DNA from: Cyclobacteriaceae bacterium
GTDB taxonomy: Bacteria > Bacteroidota > Bacteroidia > Cytophagales > Cyclobacteriaceae
Length of the DNA: 7,954 bases
Assembly: GCA_019751475.1 (NCBI GenBank)
Contig: JAIENH010000630.1
Coordinates: 1 to 7,954 of the forward strand
Direction of reading: 5' to 3'
Shown here one piece after another: positions 1 through 6,080 of this stretch. A program made the position numbers and the translations under genes. How positions within the stretch are numbered: position 1 is the stretch's first letter; each line of letters opens with the position of its first letter. Below the pieces are notes generated by a model that was not told the origin of the DNA, did not search any database, and was given only the letters and a program-made list of their open reading frames with translations.

Positions 1-483
1 AGTCTTTCCACGCGCAAGACGAACTTCTTTCCACTCATTAGGAAGCGTAGCGGGATTCTTTATTTTGCTATCAACAACCGCCTCGTAGTTCTTTCCATTA
101 AAGGTCACCTGATCACCCTGGAAGAAATCGAGATCAGGACTCCAAGGATTCAGGGATTGACCCTGCTGAGAAATCATATCCTTATAAAAATCATCCTTTG
201 ATTTTTTCGTCACAACTGAATCGTTCGCATAGATGTCAGCGAGTTCACCTGAAGCTATCGCCTTCAAAATCAGGTTTGTGATCTCATTTCCTTTAGCGAA
301 AAAGCCTTTGTTTTGCTTTTCACGCAAATCCACCACACGCCATACCTTCACCTTATACAACTGCTCATACTTCGGTATGTTCAGCAGGGAGTTAGGGTTT
401 ACCTGTCCCTCTTCCTCCTGGGCAAACGAAACGGTGCTGATGAATGATAAAGCCAGCCCAACTAAAATCTTTTTCGATGTCAT
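1..483 (-). CDS. gldN: GldN/PorN, T9SS periplasmic ring protein (5' part; C-terminus beyond window)
   Basis: First 161 codons, read leftward from ATG at 483-481; the frame is open to the window edge. Residues 1-21 are a signal peptide (basic start MTSKK, hydrophobic core, cleavage likely at SFA|QE), so the protein is exported. Residues 44-60 (KVKVWRVVDLREKQNKG) match the conserved GldN/PorN segment with V-W-R-x-x-D-L-R-E-K. It is followed by the helical stretch around ITNLILKAIASGELADIY (68-85), also typical of the family. GldN joins GldK in the periplasmic ring under the outer membrane that the GldLM motor drives; it is needed for T9SS secretion and gliding. It starts only 12 bases after the gldM stop, so it is co-transcribed with gldKLM. 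No Shine-Dalgarno is visible. Residues 112-156 look like an inserted small sugar-binding-type module (see next entry). Identity rests on motif plus operon position; the C-terminal half cannot be checked. Confidence 0.93.
   Translation of the reverse strand, partial: MTSKKILVGLALSFISTVSFAQEEEGQVNPNSLLNIPKYEQLYKVKVWRVVDLREKQNKGFFAKGNEITNLILKAIASGELADIYANDSVVTKKSKDDFYKDMISQQGQSLNPWSPDLDFFQGDQVTFNGKNYEAVVDSKIKNPATLPNEWKEVRLARGKT
16..150 (-). other. Putative CBM5/12-like insertion within GldN
   Basis: GldN residues 112-156 carry the pattern W-(x)5-F-x-x-G-D-x-V-x-F-x-G-x-x-Y-x-A, then a variable loop and N-P-x-x-L-P-x-x-W-x-x-V. Key residues are W114, F120/F121, G123, D124, V126, F128, G130, Y133, A135, P148, W151 and V154. 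This spacing resembles the short chitin/cellulose-binding modules of the CBM5/12 type, whose aromatic residues hold the fold and the ligand. As I recall the F. johnsoniae GldN sequence, the corresponding stretch has no such segment. The resemblance is seen by eye only; the segment might instead be a normal lineage-specific part of GldN that uses the same small beta fold for protein contacts. Confidence 0.45.
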
Positions 484-495
484 TTTTACGATTCT

Positions 496-2058
496 TTATT
501 GAATAGGAATGTTCAGGGTACCTCCTACGATATCAACTTTTTCTTGTTCTCCTGTAAATGTGCCGCGAGTTACTGATTTAATGTCAACCACAATACGGTC
601 ACCTGGTTTGAATTGTGATCTCCATGCGTTTAGGTCTAACGTTTCAGAGGTAGCATTTATTACAGCCACACGCTGTGTGCCTCGTGCCAAGATCACTTCC
701 ATGTTGCGTATGCGATATTGGGCATCCTTGGGCACCTCCAGTTTGAAGTTTTCATCGGCTTCAGCATTTATACGAAGGCCTGTAAGACCCGCGCCACGAA
801 CACCGTTTTTGAGGTCAACTTCTTTTCCGGAATTATCCTTCGCCACATAACGCGGCTTAGGAATTGGCTTAACGTCAAAGTTTTCTGTACCGATCGTTGC
901 CCCACCGTTTGATACTGTTACGGATACTTTTCTTTCCTTAGGAATGATTGTCACCTTACCAGGCTTGTCGCCTTTTTCAATTGTAGCACCTCTCGCTGTA
1001 AAGCTTGGGTTATAGTTTGCCCCAAGAGCAGGAACCTCGATGTTAACGAAGTTACCGCAATTCATGTAAAGGCTGGGAGCGTTACCATTTGTAATACGGA
1101 TCGTGGGTTTAATCACTTCGTACTCAATCTTTCTGATAAGTGGTGCCTTTCCAGGACCCGGACGAATCTCAGCCGTGTATGACTGCTTTCCATCACCAGA
1201 AGCAGCAAATTCGATGTTTGCCATTTTAATGCTTGTCTCAGGATCAGTAGTTACGGTCAATGCTGCGCCATTTCTGAACATCTCAGGAGTTACGCCTGAA
1301 GCAGCACCAGCCATAAACAATCTTCCTGTGTACTTGGCACCAGCCGCCACAACAGACGGGCCAATTACCATCGGCACCACCTTGTCAAACTTAATGTTTA
1401 CGCCTTCTGCAATGGCATTGAGCGAATCCAGTGCCATGCCTTCGTATTCAAGGATCTCTGTTTGCAATTGGGTCATGCCTGTTACAGCAGCCATCGTAGG
1501 TGTATTCTCAAAGTTGAATTCAAGGAATGACTTGTCTTTGTGAGTAGTATTGCCTTTGAATTCCTCATAGTCTTCCGCCTTCTTGGCAAGTTTAGGGAAC
1601 TTCATGCCTGAAATTTCTTCCAACTTGGCATGATAGTCCACAAGCATTTTCTCAAATTCTTTACCAATCGGTTTGCGTGGATCAAGCATTTTCTCTTCGG
1701 CTACGTTGGTGTTAGTCACCAATTCATCACCTACCATAGGCTTGCCGGTATGATCTTTAGTTATCTCTGCTTTGAAGCCATCCAAATCTGCCAAAGCCTT
1801 TTTAGTAGCCTCGCGTACTGACTGCGCACGAGTCATGGCATCCTTCACTTTTGGATCCTGGCTGGTTGACCTTAGAATTGCCTGGAGCTTATTATCATTC
1901 GTTTCGCCTGTTTCTTGAGTCAATTCAAGAAGCGTGGTATTGAGAATCGCAAATTTTTCAAGTACAGCATTACTAACGTTCAAGGCCAAAAGCGCTGTTA
2001 GTACGAGGTACATCATACCAATCATCTTTTGCCTGGGTGTTTCCTTACCGCCTGCCAT
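496..2058 (-). CDS. gldM: GldM/PorM, T9SS motor subunit with large periplasmic domain
   Basis: A 520-residue protein, the usual GldM length. The N-terminus MAGGKETPRQKMIGMMYLVL is nearly the family signature: a short cytoplasmic tail, then a single membrane helix (about residues 12-33). R9 corresponds to the GldM arginine reported to pair with a membrane glutamate of GldL in the motor. The rest is periplasmic. Residues about 35-220 are helix-rich, and about 225-515 look like successive beta domains with many short V/I-rich strands, consistent with the four-domain rod known for GldM. Two GldM chains with five GldL form the inner-membrane proton-driven motor, and the GldM tip reaches the GldK-GldN ring. 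It lies 57 bases after gldL and 12 before gldN. The ATG at 2058 is secure because the conserved motif begins there. No Shine-Dalgarno is visible; the leader is A-rich. Confidence 0.98.
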   Translation of the reverse strand: MAGGKETPRQKMIGMMYLVLTALLALNVSNAVLEKFAILNTTLLELTQETGETNDNKLQAILRSTSQDPKVKDAMTRAQSVREATKKALADLDGFKAEITKDHTGKPMVGDELVTNTNVAEEKMLDPRKPIGKEFEKMLVDYHAKLEEISGMKFPKLAKKAEDYEEFKGNTTHKDKSFLEFNFENTPTMAAVTGMTQLQTEILEYEGMALDSLNAIAEGVNIKFDKVVPMVIGPSVVAAGAKYTGRLFMAGAASGVTPEMFRNGAALTVTTDPETSIKMANIEFAASGDGKQSYTAEIRPGPGKAPLIRKIEYEVIKPTIRITNGNAPSLYMNCGNFVNIEVPALGANYNPSFTARGATIEKGDKPGKVTIIPKERKVSVTVSNGGATIGTENFDVKPIPKPRYVAKDNSGKEVDLKNGVRGAGLTGLRINAEADENFKLEVPKDAQYRIRNMEVILARGTQRVAVINATSETLDLNAWRSQFKPGDRIVVDIKSVTRGTFTGEQEKVDIVGGTLNIPIQ

Positions 2059-2115
2059 GTTTGTTGGTTTTTAGAGTTGTTTAAACGTCTACCTTAAAAC
2101 TCAAAACTTCCTTTT

Positions 2116-2943
2116 TTATTTTCCTGAAGAGCCCTTCATGGCCGTCAGCATGCTACCATACACATTATTCAACGAAGTGAGGTTGTCGGTAAGCTTGCTC
2201 AATTCAGCGGTAAACTTCGAAGTGTTTGTACCTACTGAAGAAAGTCCCTGCATAGCACCGCCAAGGCTCTCGTAGAATTTATTCATGTTCTTCACATGTG
2301 AATCAGCATCTTTCAATTCCATCTCATAGATGGTATTAAGGGCAGCCAAATTCTTCGTTACTTTTTGAACCTGTGAATGATATTCACCGGTATCTTTTGA
2401 TGCATCGGCCATCGCTGAAACGGCTTTCATGGCTGAGCCGTATGATTTATTCATTTCAGCGAGTGAAGCAGAGGCTGCTTGCACATTCTTGGCGTATTCG
2501 TTCGTAGCTACAGCTGCATTGGAAAGGTTGCCCATCTGTGTAGTCGATGTGGCGAGGTTAGTCAATCCTTTGCCAAGATTGTCCAAGAGGTTTTGATCAA
2601 CCTTTGCCGTCTTCAACATTTCATCAATCTTCAACAGCGGAGACTCACCGCCCGGGCGGTTGCTGATACGAGTAGCCGTCTGATTGACCGGGCCCTCATA
2701 GTCCTCTGACAGTTCCGGATAAACCTTTGACCAATCAACCTCCTCATGGGCGGGTTCGAAGGCGCTCAAAAAGAAGATAATGGCCTCTACAGAAAGACCA
2801 ATCATCAACATTTGGTTTGCACCTGTTAAGTGAAGGATTTTAAACAATGCACCGATAATTACGACTGCCGCACCGATACCATATACTTTGGGCATAATGG
2901 TTTTGTACAGCAATTCCATGAATCCGCCTTTTTTCTTTGCCAT
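2116..2943 (-). CDS. gldL: GldL/PorL, T9SS proton-driven motor subunit
   Basis: A 275-residue inner-membrane protein, longer than F. johnsoniae GldL (about 215). Two membrane helices are visible, about residues 18-38 and 45-62, joined by a very short periplasmic loop (LTGANQM). The second helix runs into the family motif LSAFEP then VDWSxVYPEL (69-78). The charged or polar motor residues described in F. johnsoniae GldL have counterparts here: Y21, K35, H38, E53 and E63, with K-x-x-H and the ten-residue E-E spacing kept; the loop between them is about four residues shorter. Residues 65-275 form a cytoplasmic, helix-rich, low-cysteine tail with a tandem repeat (separate entry). GldL converts proton flow into movement of GldM. 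It follows gldK by 64 bases and precedes gldM by 57. The ATG at 2943 gives the expected MAKKKGG start. Confidence 0.97.
   Translation of the reverse strand: MAKKKGGFMELLYKTIMPKVYGIGAAVVIIGALFKILHLTGANQMLMIGLSVEAIIFFLSAFEPAHEEVDWSKVYPELSEDYEGPVNQTATRISNRPGGESPLLKIDEMLKTAKVDQNLLDNLGKGLTNLATSTTQMGNLSNAAVATNEYAKNVQAASASLAEMNKSYGSAMKAVSAMADASKDTGEYHSQVQKVTKNLAALNTIYEMELKDADSHVKNMNKFYESLGGAMQGLSSVGTNTSKFTAELSKLTDNLTSLNNVYGSMLTAMKGSSGK
2128..2463 (-). repeat. 56-residue tandem duplication in the GldL cytoplasmic tail
   Basis: GldL residues 161-216 and 217-272 align without gaps. Each copy has two L-x-x-(L/M)-N-x-x-Y motifs, at N165/Y168 and N203/Y206 in copy one and N221/Y224 and N259/Y262 in copy two. 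The spacing is therefore 38, 18, 38, and both motifs recur at exactly 56. Counting by eye about 16 of 56 positions are identical, including MNK-x-Y-x-S near the start and K-x-T-x-NL-x-x-LN-x-x-Y near the end. The pattern suggests paired helices that pack on each other. At DNA level the copies have diverged, so this is an old protein-level duplication, not a recent DNA repeat. Confidence 0.6.
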
Positions 2944-3007
2944 GGTTATTTAGAGTTTAAGGTTTAGGTTCTATTTGATTTTTAAAGATAGCACGAGATT
3001 TTAATTA

Positions 3008-4105
3008 TTAAAATTCCCTTCCGGAAGAGCGGCCCAAGTGGGTCATAGCGCACCGGAAACCAATGTAAGCCCTGGAAGAATCTTTGAATTCATACGTCCG
3101 GGTGCCTGTTTCAAGATAGTAGGCCACATCCTTCCACGAACCTCCTCGTACTACTTTCTTGGGCGGTATTTTAGCATTGAATTTCTTGTTGTCAGGGTCT
3201 GTGCGCGGATCGATGTACTCGGGGTTCAAGTCCCACACGGTGGGTACAGACGCAGGGTTAAAATCGTCAAGACACCATTCTGACACGTTGCCAGAAGTAT
3301 CAAACAATCCATAATCATTTGGAAAATATGACTGCACAGGTGATGTGTAGGCAAATCCATCATCATAGAAATTGCCACGGCCGGGCTTGAAGTTAGCCAG
3401 CATACATCCTTTCGAGTTGCGGATGTACGGGTTACCCCAAGGATACTTTGCCATGTCGCGACCACCGCGTGCTGAATATTCCCACTCAGCCTCAGAAGGC
3501 AAACGGAACTCCGGCATCGGAAACTCACCAACAGTTTTTCTGAAATCATTCAAGTAAGCGGTGCGCCACTTTCCAAAGAACACCGCAGCATCCCAATTGA
3601 TACCTACCACTGGGTAGTCATCATAGCCTGGGTGCCAGTAGTAGTAATCTTGAATAGGGTCTCCCATGTGGTGAGCAAAGTCGCGCACCCAAGATGTAGT
3701 ATCAGGATAATATTTCTGACGAAACTCTTCAGCACTTACGGCTGGAAATCCTTCGATAGTACCATTGTCAACGAGGAAGAAGTTGGTGAACTGACGGTAC
3801 TCATTGTTGGTGATCTCCGTATCGTCCATGAAGAAAGGGCCGATCGTTACCTGCTTGTTGAAGTTGATCTGGGTAGAGGCAGGGTCTTCATCGGCCTGGC
3901 CCATGTGAAAGGTACCTGCCGGAATGGGCACCATACCATATGGTATCGTCATCACCCATCCTTCACGATTGCCCACACCTACCAACTCGCCCTGGTCGCC
4001 TCCTTTTTTACCGCCAATACCCAGCAAGCCGCAACTGGCTGCTACGAGTGCAAGCGCGAAGAGAGCCACGTAACCAAGACTTTTTGATCTCACTTTTTCA
4101 TTCAT
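3008..4105 (-). CDS. gldK: GldK/PorK, T9SS outer-membrane lipoprotein of the periplasmic ring
   Basis: Reading from ATG at 4105 gives 365 residues. The N-terminus has a lipoprotein signal with lipobox VAAS-C (C25), followed by a Gly/Lys-rich linker. Residues about 55-355 are a formylglycine-generating-enzyme/sulfatase-modifying-factor fold: MVPIPAGTFHMG (58-69), TEITNNEY (96-103), RLPSEAEWEYSARGG (201-215), GNVSEW (272-277), VVRGGSW (318-324) and GFRCA (349-353). After RGGSW the paired active-site cysteines of true FGE enzymes are absent (sequence KDVAYYLETGTRTY), so it is a structural member, as known for GldK. It forms the ring with GldN at the outer membrane. A frame two codons longer starts with TTG at 4111; the ATG is preferred because it leaves a normal signal peptide. 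It sits 138 bases after porP with its own -7 element. Confidence 0.96.
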   Translation of the reverse strand: MNEKVRSKSLGYVALFALALVAASCGLLGIGGKKGGDQGELVGVGNREGWVMTIPYGMVPIPAGTFHMGQADEDPASTQINFNKQVTIGPFFMDDTEITNNEYRQFTNFFLVDNGTIEGFPAVSAEEFRQKYYPDTTSWVRDFAHHMGDPIQDYYYWHPGYDDYPVVGINWDAAVFFGKWRTAYLNDFRKTVGEFPMPEFRLPSEAEWEYSARGGRDMAKYPWGNPYIRNSKGCMLANFKPGRGNFYDDGFAYTSPVQSYFPNDYGLFDTSGNVSEWCLDDFNPASVPTVWDLNPEYIDPRTDPDNKKFNAKIPPKKVVRGGSWKDVAYYLETGTRTYEFKDSSRAYIGFRCAMTHLGRSSGREF

Positions 4106-4185
4106 AATCAAGTTGTTAAGACAGTTTTATAGCCGGTCTGTAAGCAACGAACGGACTATAAATTTATTTCATTCCTCTGTTTTGC

Positions 4186-4193
4186 CAAAAATA
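4186..4193 (-). promoter_or_regulatory. Candidate -7 promoter element for gldKLMN
   Basis: The minus strand reads TATTTTTG, an exact match to the Bacteroidota -7 consensus TAnnTTTG, in the porP-gldK gap. It would place the transcript start near 4180, leaving a leader of roughly 75 bases before the gldK ATG. No convincing TTTG -33 element lies about 19 bases further upstream; the region there is AT-rich. It implies that gldKLMN can be expressed apart from porP, though read-through from porP remains possible because no terminator hairpin is seen between them. Confidence 0.45.
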
Positions 4194-4243
4194 GAGCCTC
4201 CAAATTCAGTAAATTCTTTAAAAAACCCAAAAATGTTTCTGAA

Positions 4244-5188
4244 TTAGTATCTGAAGCGGGGGGTTCGGATCACCTTTTTGCCACTGAAATTGACCGGTAA
4301 ACTGTACGCCACCAGCAATTCATGCGAGGTTGGTTGCTTGGCTTTGCGATCATTTATGATGTAATCCAGCGAATATCCCACTTTCAGCGACTTATCAGCC
4401 AGCAGGCTGTAACCCAGTATCAGGATCGCAGCCTCTGACTGCCGGAAAGAAAGCCCGCCCCACATAGTGTCTTTAAAATAGGCCAGCGCCCCCAGGTCAA
4501 ATGAAGTTTTTGTAAAATCAGACTTGATGAGGGAAACAAATTGTATGCGCACATCAAAATTCAAATCGTAGAAGTATCCACCTGAAACATAAATGTGCTT
4601 TTTCAACTGATTTTGCTGGCTCAAGCCAAAATCATAGGAAGCTTGATTAAGATGGCTCAAGCCAACCCCGACATAATATTTTTCCTTCCTGTATAAAGCA
4701 CCTACGGCAAGGTCAGGACGGAGTTGGCTCTCTTTACCCTGTTTGCCTGCTAGCAGCGGGTCATTAGGATCTGTAGCGCGGTAAAGGTCAAAATCGACTC
4801 GCTGCGAAAAGATTCCTGCTCGCACGCCCAAGCTTACTTTAGCATCCCGCACATTAATATGATAGGCGTACGAAAACTGCGCCTCAAAATTATTGAGAGG
4901 GCCAAGCTTATCATTCACAATGTAAGCACCTATGCCACCTTTAATTTTCGGAATGGGCGTGTGGGCACTCAGCAACTGCGTAGTAGGAGCACCACCATCA
5001 CCAAACGTTGGTGTGTAACCCAGCCATTGGCTCCGGTATATTCCTGTGATTTTGGTAACGCCTTCTGTACCGGCAAAAGCCGGATTAAAATAAAAGGTGT
5101 TAAACATATATTGAGTAAACTGCGGATCCTGCTGGGCCCACACCTGCTGCATGCCAAATAAGAGAATATAAAGGAGAATCTTTTTCAC
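4244..5188 (-). CDS. porP: PorP/SprF family type IX secretion outer-membrane protein
   Basis: Using the GTG at 5188 the product is 314 residues, normal for the family. It opens with a textbook signal peptide (residues 1-18, VKKILLYILLFGMQQVWA, then QQDPQFTQYMFN). QDPQ-x-TQYM-x-N...NPAFAG directly after the cleavage site is the PorP/SprF signature. The remainder has many alternating, glycine- and aromatic-rich segments and ends in an aromatic residue (RFRY), consistent with an outer-membrane beta-barrel. In T9SS the prototype PorP associates with the GldK/PorK-GldN/PorN ring, while paralogues such as SprF serve particular adhesin substrates. Placement directly before gldK matches the porPKLMN order of Porphyromonas gingivalis, which favours the core PorP role. 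The longest frame begins with TTG at 5227 and adds 13 residues before the signal peptide; I reject that start because a promoter element overlaps it. Confidence 0.94.
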   Translation of the reverse strand: MKKILLYILLFGMQQVWAQQDPQFTQYMFNTFYFNPAFAGTEGVTKITGIYRSQWLGYTPTFGDGGAPTTQLLSAHTPIPKIKGGIGAYIVNDKLGPLNNFEAQFSYAYHINVRDAKVSLGVRAGIFSQRVDFDLYRATDPNDPLLAGKQGKESQLRPDLAVGALYRKEKYYVGVGLSHLNQASYDFGLSQQNQLKKHIYVSGGYFYDLNFDVRIQFVSLIKSDFTKTSFDLGALAYFKDTMWGGLSFRQSEAAILILGYSLLADKSLKVGYSLDYIINDRKAKQPTSHELLVAYSLPVNFSGKKVIRTPRFRY

Positions 5189-5208
5189 GTATGCCGGTCG
5201 CTGAGTAC

Positions 5209-5216
5209 CAAATATA
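5209..5216 (-). promoter_or_regulatory. Candidate -7 promoter element for porP
   Basis: The minus strand reads TATATTTG, an exact TAnnTTTG match, in the 88-base gap after the HemD-like gene. A transcript starting a few bases downstream would have a very short leader before the GTG at 5188 and could not encode the upstream TTG start at 5227. A clear TTTG -33 box is not seen at the usual distance. Confidence 0.42.
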
Positions 5217-5276
5217 AGACTGCGCAATAATAATCTGCTACTGTTCCAGCCAGTGTAACGAAAGATTCTTCTGGTT

Positions 5277-6056
5277 TTATTTAGTGAGGTTGGCCTTTTT
5301 AATGTAGAGTTCCAAAGCTCCCGTCATTGACGGGGCATTTGGCTGGGGCGCCTCGATATCCAAAAACAAGCCGGCATCACGAACCGCCTTCGAGGTAGCG
5401 GGACCAAAAGCTGCTATGCGCGTGTTGTTCTGTTTAAACTCAGGGAAATTGGTGTATAAGGAGTGTATGCCGGAGGGGCTGAAGAACGCCAGGATATCAT
5501 AAAATACTTCCTTCAGGTCAGATAAGTCGGCTGCCACGGTGTGGTGAGTAATAGCTTCGCTGAAGTTGTAACTGTTCTCGCGCAAGAAATCAGGAATATC
5601 GTTTTTGCGGATGTCTGAGCAGGGGAAAAGAAACTTTTCGTTCTTATGCTTTTTGATGATTTCTAATAAGTCGCGGGTATCTTTCAGTCCGGTGAATATT
5701 TTGCGCTTCCGGATCACGATGTATTTCTGAAGGTAGTTGGATGTCTGCTCCGAAATGCAGAAATACTTCATGTCGGCCGGCATTTCAATCTTCAATTCGC
5801 GGCACAGCGTAAAAAAATGATCTACAGCATTGCGACTTGTGAAGATGATGGCGGAATAATTGAGTATTTCAATTTTTTGTTTGCGAAATTCCTTCACTGG
5901 CACGGCCTCCACCTGGATGAACGGACGAAAATCGATCTTAACTGAATATTTTTCAGCGATCTTAAAGTAGGGAGAAGTAGGGTCGGTGGGGGCTTCCTGT
6001 GTGACGAGAATGCTCTTTACTTTCCGCATCCTGTCAATTACTACCGTTTCTGTCAT
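5277..6056 (-). CDS. hemD: Uroporphyrinogen-III synthase (HemD) homologue, Bacteroidota type
   Basis: A 259-residue soluble protein with no signal peptide or membrane segment. HemD closes and inverts one ring of hydroxymethylbilane to give uroporphyrinogen III, the branch point for heme and corrinoids. The family is poorly conserved in general, but this branch has recognisable blocks: KIDFRPFIQVE (40-50), VKEFRKQKI (54-62), the AIIFTSRNAVDHFF block (69-82) with S/T-R-N-A, KYFCISE (97-103), QKYIVIRKRKIF (110-121), YDILAFFSPSGIHSL (186-200), AAFGPATSKAV (215-225) and a final APSMTGALE (241-249). The SPSGI and F-G-x-x-T motifs are the usual HemD C-terminal signature. ATG at 6056 is in frame; a second ATG at 6029 (MRKVKSILVTQ) would also give a normal start and may be the real one. 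It follows DUF4271 by 24 bases, suggesting co-transcription. Whether it serves heme synthesis only, or has drifted in role, cannot be told here. Confidence 0.88.
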   Translation of the reverse strand: MTETVVIDRMRKVKSILVTQEAPTDPTSPYFKIAEKYSVKIDFRPFIQVEAVPVKEFRKQKIEILNYSAIIFTSRNAVDHFFTLCRELKIEMPADMKYFCISEQTSNYLQKYIVIRKRKIFTGLKDTRDLLEIIKKHKNEKFLFPCSDIRKNDIPDFLRENSYNFSEAITHHTVAADLSDLKEVFYDILAFFSPSGIHSLYTNFPEFKQNNTRIAAFGPATSKAVRDAGLFLDIEAPQPNAPSMTGALELYIKKANLTK

Positions 6057-6080
6057 ATCGGCACAAGTCGGGTTCGGGAA

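Noticed and set aside
233..502. 89-codon plus-strand frame over the gldN start and gldM end
   Set aside because: It is antisense to gldN's signal peptide and conserved block, and its apparent composition is explained by the reverse complement of those.
1103..1543. 146-codon open frame on the plus strand across gldM
   Set aside because: Antisense shadow of gldM with no family features, although it has some hydrophobic stretches.
2079..2112. Hairpin in the gldL-gldM gap (GAGTT...AACTC plus palindrome GTTTAAAC)
   Set aside because: Arms are short, AT-rich and need bulges; stability is too low to support a structured element.
3632..4087. 151-codon open frame on the plus strand across gldK
   Set aside because: Antisense shadow of gldK; the product has no recognisable domain, and the opposite strand carries a clear conserved protein.
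4194..4243. T-rich tract after porP as a terminator
   Set aside because: There are T-runs but no GC-rich stem before them; better explained as an AT-rich promoter region.
5217..5276. Possible terminator after hemD (CCAG...CTGG arms)
   Set aside because: Only four base pairs with a long loop and no following T-run; not enough to call.
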